This document shows, piece after piece, positions 24,775 through 33,841 of a stretch of DNA of 64,000 nt (position 1 is the first letter of the stretch; every line of letters begins with the position of its first letter). Made by a program: the position numbers and the translations under genes. Source of the DNA: Croceimicrobium hydrocarbonivorans (lineage in GTDB: Bacteria; Bacteroidota; Bacteroidia; Flavobacteriales; Schleiferiaceae). The notes below the pieces were generated by a model. It searched no databases. It saw only the letters and a list, made by a program, of their open reading frames with translations, and was not told the origin of the DNA. The stretch covers positions 2,487,501 to 2,551,500 of the forward strand of contig NZ_CP060139.1 in assembly GCF_014524565.1 (NCBI RefSeq), in the 5' to 3' direction.

Positions 24775-25890
24775 CTACTCAAAGGCTTCAATTTCCGGGT
24801 TGGCCCCTTTCCCCGGGCGGCATATTGATCGGTTTGGCTTACATCATAATGGCGGGCTTGGTCGCGTACTAAAATGGAAGGAATACCCGCCCGTAGCATA
24901 TCAGTAATGCCCGTATCCTTCAGGGAATAAAATTGATAAGCCTTTAAAAAGCCGAGTTCCTGACGAAGTTTGGTCCATTGATCACTAATTTTTTTGGGGC
25001 TTAAAGCCTTGGGGCTTGGCCTAAAATCGGGACCGGTAAAAAAGTGCTGATCGGACGCATTTTTTAGATAGATACGCAAAACCGTTGCCACGGTTTTAGG
25101 GATGGTAATCGTATCATCTTTGCGGTTCTTAGAATACTTGGCCGGAATAAGCACCGTGCAACGCTCCAGGTCAAAGTGATGCACGCGAAGCTTAGTAATT
25201 TCTGTACGTCGGATAAAAAGATAATATTCTACTAAACAAAGCACATAGTAACCGTAATTGGTCTTTTCTAGGTGCTTGAAAATTCGAAGCCGTTCTGAAG
25301 GGGGAATGATTTTTCGTTTTTTCTCACCTCTGGGATTTTCCGCAGGCCCAAGGCTGGATTTACATAGAGGTAGCCGGCCTGAATCATCCATTCGCAAAAA
25401 TTGTGAAGAAAGCCTAGGTAATTATTGCGGGTCCGCGCTGATCGTCCTAAATCATGGTAGACAAAGTCTAAAAATGTGATAATGGCTTCTCGCTGAAAGC
25501 CCACACAATTGGTATGCTCCCAATGGGAATATGCTTTTCAATCATCGATAGATACGACCGGTATGAGCGCAAAGTATCAGCTCTTACGGTGCCCTCTTCA
25601 AATCGTTTTTCCTTTTCGCGTAAAAACTCGCGGGCCGCATCCGGTAATAAACTCTGCGATCGTGAAGCTAATTCCTCTGCCAGAGGATTCCAGCCCCGGG
25701 CCAATCGCTCATTTAACTGCCGGCACATTTCCTTTCCCTGGCGCCGGCGCTCACTAATCTTTTCAATGCGATTCCATTTAATGCGTCGCCTGGAGAGTTT
25801 CCCCGTGCGCGGATCTATCACATAAAAAGCAATATACCAGGTGGCCCCTTCGTGGAGCTTGGCAGGATAGTAAGGTAAAACGGTAGACAT
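24775..25890 (-). pseudogene. Tyrosine integrase, frameshifted in copy 1
   Basis: Three one-base deletions relative to copy 2 (near 24812, 25326 and 25523) split the gene into three frames. Intact version at 52690-53808. Confidence 0.85.
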
Positions 25891-25952
25891 GGCAAATGCG
25901 GGTTTTAGCTGTGCTCAGGCCACGTAAAACGTGATCTGTTGTCAAATTATTG

Positions 25953-25969
25953 ACCCGTATTTGTCCCGG
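25953..25969. repeat. Arm-type direct repeat, left of the att core
   Basis: ACCCGTATTTGTCCCGG. A near-identical CCCGTATCTGTCCCGG lies at 26103-26118, on the other side of the attachment core and in the same orientation. Confidence 0.55.
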
Positions 25970-25989
25970 TTGGGTTTTTTAGAAGGCAA

Positions 25990-26014
25990 AAGCCCTGATA
26001 TACAGGGCTTTTAT
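25990..26014. terminator. Bidirectional hairpin terminator near the att core
   Basis: AAAGCCCT-GATATA-CAGGGCTTTT, with A/T tracts on both sides. In copy 2 the same hairpin (53908-53932) lies just downstream of tRNA-fMet on the minus strand and could end that transcript. Confidence 0.6.
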
Positions 26015-26020
26015 TGATGG

Positions 26021-26037
26021 TAGTAGCGGGGGCCAGA
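26021..26037. other. attP-like core at the junction of the two prophages
   Basis: TAGTAGCGGGGGCCAGA is the complement of the tRNA-fMet 3' end and is shared with 53939-53955. To the right of it here the sequence is phage, not tRNA, so this is a phage-phage junction. Confidence 0.85.
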
Positions 26038-26102
26038 TTTGAAAATCAAGGAAAATCGCTCTGAATCCTGCATTATACCGTTGTTATATTGCTTCTAATT
26101 GT

Positions 26103-26118
26103 CCCGTATCTGTCCCGG
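26103..26118. repeat. Arm-type direct repeat, right of the att core
   Basis: CCCGTATCTGTCCCGG, followed by GGACAAATCG, a partial inverted copy of its right half. With 25953-25969 it brackets the core, as expected for integrase arm sites. Confidence 0.55.
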
Positions 26119-26144
26119 GACAAATCGCGTCAACTGTAGATATA

Positions 26145-26435
26145 TCAATGCTTTTGGCGCAATTCGTGATTTTCTTCTAACACTTTCACGTACTTATCCT
26201 TTAATTCTTGCACTTCAGGAAGTGGCAAAGCTTCAGGATGAATGTCTGTTTTGTCAATAAATAGGCGCGGATCAACCTTCAAGATTTTAGAAATTTCCTC
26301 TAAAGTTTGAACAGTTAAAGTTTCTCTCTCTATGGATTGCCATAAACCAGTACGGCTAACATTTAATTTTTTGGCAATTTGATTCAGGTTAAATCCTTGT
26401 GATTCAATCTGATGCTTTAGGAGTTTGTAGTTCAT
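26145..26435 (-). CDS. HTH (XRE-type) phage repressor
   Basis: 96 residues. A helix-turn-helix covers about 17-37 (LNQIAKKLNVSRTGLWQSIE), in an XRE/Cro-CI-like domain of about 60 residues, followed by a Pro-rich linker and a C-terminal coiled coil (about 72-96) that could dimerise it. It is transcribed leftward from a region shared with the rightward early genes, and a TGTAGA-N4-TCTACT palindrome lies between. It is the best candidate for the regulator of all such palindromes in the phage. No peptidase domain is present, so induction would not be by LexA-type self-cleavage. Confidence 0.75.
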   Translation of the reverse strand: MNYKLLKHQIESQGFNLNQIAKKLNVSRTGLWQSIERETLTVQTLEEISKILKVDPRLFIDKTDIHPEALPLPEVQELKDKYVKVLEENHELRQKH

Positions 26436-26477
26436 TAGTGAATATTATGCGAAAAGAATAATAAAATATTTGCTTAG

Positions 26478-26493
26478 TGTAGAAAATTCTACT
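26478..26493. promoter_or_regulatory. Operator between repressor and early genes: TGTAGA-AAAT-TCTACT
   Basis: A palindrome of the same family as the sites in the leftward arm, in the 103-base divergent region between repressor and early operon. TACTAATATTG to its right resembles a rightward -7 box. Confidence 0.6.
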
Positions 26494-26538
26494 AATATTG
26501 TTGCTCAATATTTATTGTTTTAATAATAATATCTATAA

Positions 26539-26772
26539 ATGAGCAAAAATACAATAATTGAGAAAGCGCACTTAGAAGTGCGAAAAGGCATGGCCTTAAG
26601 ATATTCGGCAGGAATGGAAATTCCTGATATCTACTCATGGGCCGCGAGTGAAACCGACCAATCGATAAAGTATCTTAAAATACGGCATCGTTTAGGAGAA
26701 ATTCGAGAGCTATTGAGGGAAATGAAGGCAAAGGAATTGGCTGAATTTTCCAAAATGCCTGCTTCAATATGA
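26539..26772 (+). CDS. 77-residue first early protein
   Basis: The first rightward gene after the repressor. All-helical, basic, with a Trp-Ala-Ala-Ser-Glu motif and a charged C-terminal helix. It is in the place where Cro-type proteins or excision factors sit in temperate phages, but no HTH is obvious. It overlaps the next gene by ATGA. Confidence 0.65.
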   Translation: MSKNTIIEKAHLEVRKGMALRYSAGMEIPDIYSWAASETDQSIKYLKIRHRLGEIRELLREMKAKELAEFSKMPASI

Positions 26773-27554
26773 AAGTGGCAATATTGACAGCCGTTTGGCA
26801 GCGTCCATTGATTTGGGCAATTTGGCTGCAGCACCACTTTCCAATTTTTTCGGCATTAGATCATGATTTTACAATTTACGTAGCCGGAAATGAGATTGAG
26901 CATAAACAGCACCTTGAAAAGTTTTCCAAAGCTTATGGTATATCCGTGGTTTGGGTGGAAGTTGAAAACCACCCTGTAAGTCGAAAATTTAATAAGGCTG
27001 CAAAACGAGCCTTTTCTAAAGGTTATGATCAGTACTGCATTATTGGCAGTGATGATTTAATGACTAAAGGGTATATCGAAACTGCATTGTTAAATGCTCC
27101 TATTTGTGGAACCAGGGAAGCTCCTGTAGTTAAAATAAATACAGACTGTAGCACTTATTCCACTGTTCGAGAGATCGTTCATCAAAATACGCCTATCAGT
27201 TATTTTGGACCTGGTAAACTTCCTCTATTAGGATCTGCTCGCTTCTTAAGTCAAGTTGTAATGCAAGGCTTAAAGGGAAGCTTATACGATCGCATTATGA
27301 ATTCTGGATTAGATGCGGCATTAGACCGTAGATTATTTGCTCTACACAGAGAGATATCACTAATCCCCATGAGTTTCGAAGATGATACCGTGGTTTTTGT
27401 TCTAAAACACGGTGAGAATATAAATAATTGGGTTTGGTTTCAACACTTAGAGAAATTAAGTGTACCAGATCAGAATATTCGCAAGTTAGAACTTTTGATT
27501 CGATCAGCCAAAGCTTTTTATGTAGAACCAAAAATAGTAAAGCAAGATGCATAA
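26769..27554 (+). CDS. Glycosyltransferase-like protein (GT-A type)
   Basis: 261 residues. The start VAILTAVWQRP, the FTIYVAGNE strand, and CIIGSDDLM (a DxD-like Ser-Asp-Asp at about residues 95-97 that would bind a nucleotide-sugar metal) follow the GT-A order. Lys and Asn rich, soluble, no signal. Phages use such enzymes to glycosylate their DNA, capsid proteins or host surface; the neighbours here are early replication genes and a DNA methyltransferase, which favours DNA, but this is inference. It overlaps the next gene by eight bases. Confidence 0.65.
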   Translation: MKVAILTAVWQRPLIWAIWLQHHFPIFSALDHDFTIYVAGNEIEHKQHLEKFSKAYGISVVWVEVENHPVSRKFNKAAKRAFSKGYDQYCIIGSDDLMTKGYIETALLNAPICGTREAPVVKINTDCSTYSTVREIVHQNTPISYFGPGKLPLLGSARFLSQVVMQGLKGSLYDRIMNSGLDAALDRRLFALHREISLIPMSFEDDTVVFVLKHGENINNWVWFQHLEKLSVPDQNIRKLELLIRSAKAFYVEPKIVKQDA

Positions 27555-28253
27555 AAAGGAAAATACTCTATTCAATATAGTGGTGCATGAAAATTGGCTT
27601 TATGATGCTGTACCAGTTCTTTCGGTTTGTATGCCGATTCGCAAAATGCATCACACCTATCATATTGCTTTAAAAGCCCTCTGTAACCAAGATTCGGACG
27701 TGCCTTGGGAATTACTGATTTTTGCTGATCATGATTCAATTACTGAAATAGCGTTACTTCATATTTTAAGTTTTTACGAGAAGCTGGCTGCTGCCGACTA
27801 GTTATAGTAAAAGACAAGCGTTTAGATTATTCTTGCCATCTTTCCTATAAGTGGACTTTCCTTTTTCATATTGCCTCGCCTACTTCTTTGGTTTTTGTTC
27901 TGCAAGCAGCGGATTGTTATAGTGATGCCGATCGTTTAAGTAAGCATTTTAGGTATAGACTTGCACTATGGCAACATTATTCATCCGGTCACTTTTATGA
28001 CTTAGGGACAAAGCAATTAAGCCAATTTCGATTACCATATAAAGCTAAAACCGGATTGGACATGGCTATTCGAGCCCGGGAAGCGCGTAAAATTTCATTA
28101 GTCGATGAAACTAACAATGTTAGTAAATCGGTAGATGGTTGGTTATTCAATCAGGTTAAAGCAAATTTTATGCAAACCAAGGATTTAGGACCAAAGCAGC
28201 AGGGTTTTGATTTGCATGGTACAAATCTAATTAGCAAAGAAAGGGGGCAATGA
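27547..28253 (+). pseudogene. Second glycosyltransferase-like protein, frameshifted
   Basis: The N-terminal part reads from 27547 with LSVCMPIRK and WELLIFADHDS, a family-2-like start with an Asp-His-Asp in the place of DxD. Around 27783 the frame shifts by one base: continuing in the other frame gives CRLVIVKDKRLDYS, then SLVFVLQAADCYSDADRL, and so on to 28253. One indel would restore about 236 residues. The upstream part of copy 1 lies outside the window, so the second version cannot be compared. It is paired with the GT-A protein upstream, perhaps acting on the same substrate in sequence. Confidence 0.6.
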
Positions 28254-28360
28254 TCAATAGCTTCTCACCTCCGTTTTTCCCTCCTTTAGATGATTTTGCT
28301 TTACCAGAAGATTGTATGGATCTATTAGCCCAGGCTGAAAAAGATTCGAAAACTGCTTAA
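28250..28360 (+). CDS. 36-residue hypothetical protein, copy 2
   Basis: Same product as at 343-453. Here its ATG overlaps the upstream TGA, the form I consider original. Confidence 0.45.
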   Translation: MINSFSPPFFPPLDDFALPEDCMDLLAQAEKDSKTA

Positions 28361-28475
28361 TTCTTAAGCATTCAAGCACTTTTTAATAGACAGTGCATCA
28401 TCCTAAAGTCTGCATTATCATGCAGGTTTCAGTACAACAATTATGTAATTAGGTAATACAACACGAAATAATCGG

Positions 28476-31301
28476 ATGTATATAGATCAGCAGGAAATCT
28501 TTGCTAAAACTAATGGTGGCCTTCAAATCATCTTAGATTACTATAAAAATGCACAAGATGCACTCGATAAGAAAGGTCAAAAATTTAAAATCAGGGATTC
28601 CGAAAAAACCGCTTCAGCTTCTTTAAAGCAAACAAGTGATGGTAACTGGATTGTTACCGATTTTGGTGGTGATGGTGAACACCGCAACGGTATTCAAGTC
28701 TGCATGCTCGAAGAGGGTATTGAAGAATACCGCACCGCTCTACTATTTCTAGCACGCAAATATGGTGTAAAGGGTGAAGATGGTAAATCATTAGGTTTTG
28801 ATCGCGGATATGAGAAATTACCGATAGAGGATGGCATGGAGGAAAACCAATACCTCTATAAGATCAAGGATTTTACTGATAATGAGCTTTTGGTATTAGG
28901 GCCTGGCGTTACGAGAGAATTATGTCGAAATCACCATTTATATAGTTTAGAAAGCTACACTTATGTTTCAAAGGATAAGAAAACCGGTGAATTAGTTCAG
29001 CATATTTGGAAAAGCACCGATCATTATCCTGTATTTCAATTCAATTTTGAGAGTGGCCAAAATGAATGGAATAAAAGACTGGAGCCCAAGGCGCTAAAGA
29101 AATCCGAGCGCTTCCGGTATAATGGGCAACGTCCTAACGGCTACATAATGGGCTTACATTTAGCTCAACAGCGATTTGATAAGCTAAATGCTGATGTTTC
29201 AGAAGTAGAGTATGATTCTATGGATGAAATGGAAAAAGCGGAAAGCCGGCAAGATAAAAAGCTGCCGGAAATTATTATTTGTGGGGGAGATCGTGATGCA
29301 TTAGCGACGGAAGCGGCTACCGGGTGTACTGTGGTTTGGTTTAATTCGGAAACTGCCAAAATCACTTTTAAAGACATGAAAAAGCTTCAGCAATTGGCTT
29401 ACAAAGTCTATTACCTGGGAGATATTGATTCAACTGGTTTAAAGGTGCAACATTCGCTTGGAATGCAACATTTGGACTTGCATTTAATACGGTTGCCTAT
29501 GGACCTACTTAAGAAAAAGGACCACCGTGGTAATCCTTGCAAAGATGTGCGTGAATATCTGAACTATTATAAAGCGTATGATCTTAAAAAGTTAATTGAG
29601 GTAGCAGTGCCATATCGTATGTGGGATGTGCGCTTGGTAAAGCATCCTACAATTGAAAAAATGTGGATTCGAAAATATGAAGTCAACAATCTACAACTTT
29701 ATAATTTCCTCGAAGGAAATGGATTCTATCGATTTAAACTACCTAATGTAAAAACAGGGTATATCTATATCCGTGTACAAAATGGAGTAGTAGAGGAAAT
29801 TGATCATGTGGAAATTAAAGCTTTCATCAATCAATTTCTTGAAGGCAATAAAGCCGAGCCGGCATTAAGAAATGCATTCTATCGATCGCGTCAACATTTA
29901 GGAGAGCAATCACTATCTAATCTTCGCTTAAAAAACATTGATTTTAAGGATTATACGGAGAAAAGCCAATTAATGTTTTTCAAAAACCGTGTATGGAGAA
30001 TTACCAAGGATGAAATTGAGGATTACCGGCCAGGCGAAATAGAATGTAATGTTTGGGCCGATGAAGTGATTGATCATAAAGTGAAAGTTCTTCCTGACCC
30101 TTTTACCATTACTAGAAATGAGCAGGGTGAATATGATATTAAAATTGAAAATAAAGAATGCCTTTTCCTGCGTTACTTATGGAATACTAGCCGTGTGCAT
30201 TGGCAAGAAGAGCAATCTTTAAAGCGTAAAGGAGAAAAATTAGCTCCGGAAAAGCGCCAAGAGGAAAAGCTACACTTAATTAATAAAATTTACACTTTAG
30301 GATATCTGTTGCACCGATATAAGGATCCTTCCAAGCCGTGGGCCGTTTTTGCTATGGATAATAAAATTAGTGAAGATGGTGAATCTCATGGAGGTTCCGG
30401 AAAGTCCATTGCATATAAGGCCGTGCGGTATTTTATGAAGTCTGTTACTCTCGAGGGACGAAACCCGAAGCTAACTGAAAATCCACACGTTTATGAGAAT
30501 GTTACTAGCCATACCAACTATATTCTAGTCGATGATGCGAATAAGTATCTGAAGTTTGACTTTTTCTATTCACAGCTTACCGGGGAAATGACGGTTAATC
30601 CGAAGCATGGTAAACAGTATGAAATACCGTTTGAGGATGTCCCTAAATTGGCCATTACCTCAAACTATGCCTTAAGGGACGATTCTCCTTCTACCTATCG
30701 CAGATTACTTTTTTCAGTGTTTTCGGATTATTATCACGAGGATAAATCAGGTGAATATGGTAGATCCTGGAGCCCTAAAGATGAATTTGGTAAAAACCTG
30801 TTTAAGGACTTCACTGAAGATGAGTGGAATCACTTTATCAATACCATGGCCAGATGCCTACAGGTCTTTTTAAAGTACCCAAAAATTGATCCACCTATGG
30901 AGAACGTTACCAAGCGCTCTCAACTAACTCAAATGACCCAAGATTTTAAAGACTGGGCAGATGTCTATTTTGCTCCGGATTCATACGCTGATCAATGGAT
31001 AATCAAGAAAGAAGCATACGATAATTTCAAGGAACATTTTCCAGGGGCAGTTCGCACAAAGTTCAATAAAATCAACCAGTTCACTAAAGCTCTATGGATT
31101 TATGCAGAATATCGAGGATGGGAATTAAATCCTGTTGCACTTGGCAGGGATGATAAAAAACGCCTGATTCGAACAGTAGGTGCACCTGCAAAAAGCACAG
31201 AGCATATTTACATGCAAGCTAAAAAAGAACTGTTCGATTTGCATGGTAAATCCCTTGATTCAAACCCTCAAGATATATCAGATGATGATGTGCCATTCTA
31301 A
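28476..31301 (+). CDS. Primase-SF3 helicase fusion (replication protein)
   Basis: 941 residues, intact only in copy 2. The N-terminal half looks primase-like: a domain with repeated Gly-Asp near residues 60-75, then a Toprim-type core with GGDRDALA (about 270-277) and LGDIDSTG (about 314-321). The C-terminal half is a superfamily 3 helicase with Walker A GGSGKS (639-644), Walker B ILVDDAN (683-689, Asp686/687), motif C ITSN ending at Asn730 and an Arg-Arg finger after STY (about 742-746). This D5-like layout unwinds and primes phage DNA. It is the core of the early operon. A G-rich indel-free run upstream and the ATG at 28476 support this start. Confidence 0.85.
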   Translation: MYIDQQEIFAKTNGGLQIILDYYKNAQDALDKKGQKFKIRDSEKTASASLKQTSDGNWIVTDFGGDGEHRNGIQVCMLEEGIEEYRTALLFLARKYGVKGEDGKSLGFDRGYEKLPIEDGMEENQYLYKIKDFTDNELLVLGPGVTRELCRNHHLYSLESYTYVSKDKKTGELVQHIWKSTDHYPVFQFNFESGQNEWNKRLEPKALKKSERFRYNGQRPNGYIMGLHLAQQRFDKLNADVSEVEYDSMDEMEKAESRQDKKLPEIIICGGDRDALATEAATGCTVVWFNSETAKITFKDMKKLQQLAYKVYYLGDIDSTGLKVQHSLGMQHLDLHLIRLPMDLLKKKDHRGNPCKDVREYLNYYKAYDLKKLIEVAVPYRMWDVRLVKHPTIEKMWIRKYEVNNLQLYNFLEGNGFYRFKLPNVKTGYIYIRVQNGVVEEIDHVEIKAFINQFLEGNKAEPALRNAFYRSRQHLGEQSLSNLRLKNIDFKDYTEKSQLMFFKNRVWRITKDEIEDYRPGEIECNVWADEVIDHKVKVLPDPFTITRNEQGEYDIKIENKECLFLRYLWNTSRVHWQEEQSLKRKGEKLAPEKRQEEKLHLINKIYTLGYLLHRYKDPSKPWAVFAMDNKISEDGESHGGSGKSIAYKAVRYFMKSVTLEGRNPKLTENPHVYENVTSHTNYILVDDANKYLKFDFFYSQLTGEMTVNPKHGKQYEIPFEDVPKLAITSNYALRDDSPSTYRRLLFSVFSDYYHEDKSGEYGRSWSPKDEFGKNLFKDFTEDEWNHFINTMARCLQVFLKYPKIDPPMENVTKRSQLTQMTQDFKDWADVYFAPDSYADQWIIKKEAYDNFKEHFPGAVRTKFNKINQFTKALWIYAEYRGWELNPVALGRDDKKRLIRTVGAPAKSTEHIYMQAKKELFDLHGKSLDSNPQDISDDDVPF

Positions 31302-31545
31302 AGAAACTACAAATCCACCGGTTGTAAAGCATGTGCATACCCTAGTACAGTGTAAAAGCATTAAAGATTTTGTGGATTTTAAGAAATCCGCTAAAATTTT
31401 GAATATGCCCTACTGGATTCGGACCAAAGAAGGGGTGATGTGGTTTGAGTTTGTGCGTGCGGAAACTTCAAAAGAGGACCTTCTGGCAATGATTAAGCAG
31501 GGCATTATTTACATTTTAGAAAGGCATCGTAAAGGTTATGAATAG
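31282..31545 (+). CDS. 87-residue hypothetical protein, copy 2
   Basis: Same translation as 3376-3639, again starting inside the end of the helicase gene. Confidence 0.6.
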   Translation: MMMCHSKETTNPPVVKHVHTLVQCKSIKDFVDFKKSAKILNMPYWIRTKEGVMWFEFVRAETSKEDLLAMIKQGIIYILERHRKGYE

Positions 31546-32407
31546 GAGGTTAACAGTTGGGGGCCTCTTCTCCGGAGACGGTGGTTTTGAACTTGCTGCT
31601 CAGTGGGCAGGTCTTACTCCAGTTTGGAGCAACGACTTTAACAAGCATTGTTGCGCCAAACTCAGACGAAACTTTGGGCACAGGATAATTGAAAAGGATA
31701 TAAACGAAATCGACCCTAATGAACTCGAATCAGTCGACATTATTTGCGGAGGAGACCCCTGCCAGCCAAGCTCATTGGCAGGCTTGGGAAAAGGCACGGA
31801 AGATCACCGCTACAACTGGCCAGCGAAATTTAGAATTGTACGGGCCTTACACCCATCTTTCGTCCTTAACGAAAACGTTGTTGGAACGATTACCAACGGC
31901 ATCCTTGACCGGAAGATTGATGATTTGGAAAGTGAAGGCTACACCTGCCAAGCGTACACTATACCAGCTGAAGCCGTTGGAGCGCTCCATCGTCGGGACA
32001 GAGTTTGGCTTGTCGCTTATGACCCCAACCGAAAGCTGTCAGAGGCCCGACAATCCGGCGAAAAGAACAAGCATAGCCCATCAAAAGAAGTTCGCCAACC
32101 TATCGAGCCAGTTGATCTTTGGCCTTTTGATACCTACCCCGACAGTCAACGACTCCACCAACAGCACAATGCCACCCAGTCAAAAGTATTGTCGGAAGGG
32201 GTATCAAGGTACTTTGGTTTCGGCCCTTCTGCACATGGGAATATCTCCAGGGACATTATTGAATCCGGAATTATTCGAATGCTTAATGGGCTACCCGAAG
32301 GGATGGACTATGCCGATAGAAACAACCGAATAGCCGAAATGGGAAATGCAATTGTTCCTCAGTTGGCCTACGAGTTTTTCTTATGGATGAAATCAATATT
32401 GAAGTGA
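31538..32407 (+). CDS. C5 cytosine methyltransferase, copy 2
   Basis: Same translation as 3632-4501, all catalytic motifs present. Confidence 0.92.
   Translation: MNRRLTVGGLFSGDGGFELAAQWAGLTPVWSNDFNKHCCAKLRRNFGHRIIEKDINEIDPNELESVDIICGGDPCQPSSLAGLGKGTEDHRYNWPAKFRIVRALHPSFVLNENVVGTITNGILDRKIDDLESEGYTCQAYTIPAEAVGALHRRDRVWLVAYDPNRKLSEARQSGEKNKHSPSKEVRQPIEPVDLWPFDTYPDSQRLHQQHNATQSKVLSEGVSRYFGFGPSAHGNISRDIIESGIIRMLNGLPEGMDYADRNNRIAEMGNAIVPQLAYEFFLWMKSILK
31719..32333 (+). CDS. Nested +1-frame ORF in methyltransferase, copy 2
   Basis: Same translation as 3813-4427. Neither copy carries an indel here, so both frames stay open together. Confidence 0.4.
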   Translation: MNSNQSTLFAEETPASQAHWQAWEKARKITATTGQRNLELYGPYTHLSSLTKTLLERLPTASLTGRLMIWKVKATPAKRTLYQLKPLERSIVGTEFGLSLMTPTESCQRPDNPAKRTSIAHQKKFANLSSQLIFGLLIPTPTVNDSTNSTMPPSQKYCRKGYQGTLVSALLHMGISPGTLLNPELFECLMGYPKGWTMPIETTE

Positions 32408-32520
32408 AAATGAATTTTACACCATATTCAGAAGTATTCTTACTCGACTTAGCTGAATTAGTAAACGAAGAAAAGCGCCAAAATGGAGAGTTTTTCATTT
32501 GGAAATTTCCTTATCAATAA
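32383..32520 (+). CDS. 45-residue hypothetical protein, copy 2
   Basis: Same product as 4477-4614. Confidence 0.45.
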   Translation: MDEINIEVKMNFTPYSEVFLLDLAELVNEEKRQNGEFFIWKFPYQ

Positions 32521-32534
32521 CCAAAAGCTTTACT

Positions 32535-33062
32535 ATGGAAAATCAGCAAACCCAAGAGAAACTAATCATTAATGATAAGGAGGTTTTTAAATCACTTTAC
32601 CACCGCTATCCCGATATAGATGATCGTTGTGAGATATTGGAAATGTCAGAATATCGTCACCAAGAAAAAACATTCGAAGTGCCTATGTTCTCTCCACTTG
32701 TTTCGATCGAAAAGCTAAAGAAGCGGTTGGCCTCTGTAAAATGGGCTGATAATAGATACTTTATAATGGTTGATTGTAGTGTGGATGTTCCATTTGGCGC
32801 AAAGGTATTCTGTGAAACAAAAAAATATAGGTTAATCGGGGATCAACTCACCTACATCGGATCGAGAACCTTTGATAAAATAGATCAAGCCATTGAAATT
32901 GATTTAAAGTTTAAGTGTGTCAAAGTTTTAGCTCAAGAGCTTCAAGTTTTCTATCCAGCTCAGCACATTCCTAATACGTTGCCAGAATATTGGTTTCAGA
33001 AAACCTATATGATTCGTCATTTCGATGTTAACATGCTTAAAAATGAAGGCTTTAAACACTAA
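32535..33062 (+). CDS. 175-residue hypothetical early protein, copy 2
   Basis: Same translation as 4629-5156. Confidence 0.7.
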   Translation: MENQQTQEKLIINDKEVFKSLYHRYPDIDDRCEILEMSEYRHQEKTFEVPMFSPLVSIEKLKKRLASVKWADNRYFIMVDCSVDVPFGAKVFCETKKYRLIGDQLTYIGSRTFDKIDQAIEIDLKFKCVKVLAQELQVFYPAQHIPNTLPEYWFQKTYMIRHFDVNMLKNEGFKH

Positions 33063-33075
33063 TAATTAAAAGGAT

Positions 33076-33591
33076 ATGACTTTAGCATTCTCCCAACAAA
33101 TCAATGGTGAACCAACGCATTTTGTAGAAAAGATATGGGCTTCACTTCCAAAGCTAGAGGTGTATTCTGATGATTGGATACAATACTCGAAATTTGACGC
33201 CTTAAGAACATATCCGCCTAAAAACCACACAATAAGAGAGGATAAGTCGGATAGATGGCACGCTGGTAGAGATATTCATTTTGTGATTAACAATCGGACA
33301 CCCGAAAGAAAACAATTTGCGCCTGTAGTAAAATGCCGTTCTGTTCAGAAAATAGTAATTAAGCATTTAAAGATTCTTCAAAGAGGCGGAAACAAGTTAG
33401 AAAAGGCTACCGTATGGATTGATGGCGGATCATCAGAATGTTTTTGGATAAATGGGGAGATTAAAAATTGTGCATTTACTATCGAAAATCTAGCACGAAA
33501 TGACGGTTTCGAAACTGTTGAGGCATTCTTCAACTATTTCAATAAAGACTTCAAAGGCAAAATCATTCATTGGACGCCTTTAATGTACTAG
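33076..33591 (+). CDS. ASCH-like phage protein, copy 2
   Basis: Same translation as 5170-5685. Confidence 0.65.
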   Translation: MTLAFSQQINGEPTHFVEKIWASLPKLEVYSDDWIQYSKFDALRTYPPKNHTIREDKSDRWHAGRDIHFVINNRTPERKQFAPVVKCRSVQKIVIKHLKILQRGGNKLEKATVWIDGGSSECFWINGEIKNCAFTIENLARNDGFETVEAFFNYFNKDFKGKIIHWTPLMY

Positions 33592-33593
33592 CT

Positions 33594-33794
33594 ATGAATT
33601 TGTTTACAGACAAAGAGTGCGATTATTGCACTCAATCTCTCATAAGTGCTAAGAACCCTCTTTTTTTTGATGGATTTCGAGATACCAGGACCGGCCAATT
33701 AGTTTGCTGGCATTGTAGGGAAGTCCATTATCAACAAATTCGAAAGGAGCTAAATGGAGGCATAATTTATAGTGAGATGCCAGAGTATCTATAA
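33594..33794 (+). CDS. Small zinc-ribbon protein, copy 2
   Basis: Same product as 5688-5888. Confidence 0.65.
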   Translation: MNLFTDKECDYCTQSLISAKNPLFFDGFRDTRTGQLVCWHCREVHYQQIRKELNGGIIYSEMPEYL

Positions 33795-33817
33795 ATTACA
33801 GTTGCTCGCCTCTGATC

Positions 33818-33841
33818 GCCCCTATTTCAGGGGCTTTTTTA
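33818..33841 (+). terminator. Early-operon terminator, copy 2
   Basis: Same hairpin as 5912-5935. Confidence 0.8.

Larger units (their letters stand above)
1..26037. mobile_element. Prophage copy 1 (partial, left end outside window)
   Basis: This is the right-hand 26 kb of a temperate phage. It opens inside a glycosyltransferase gene and ends at the attachment core at 26021-26037. The same sequence recurs from 27909 to 53955, with the offset drifting from 27908 to 27918 because of small indels. Broken in this copy: primase-helicase, a 102-residue protein, the spike gene, the 225-residue and 101-residue unknowns, the 84-residue protein, the Acb2-like gene and the integrase. Confidence 0.9.

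Noticed and set aside
24759-25890. Decayed integrase remnant from an older element
   Set aside because: It aligns base for base with the intact integrase in copy 2 apart from three one-base deletions; it is the same gene with indels, not an old remnant.
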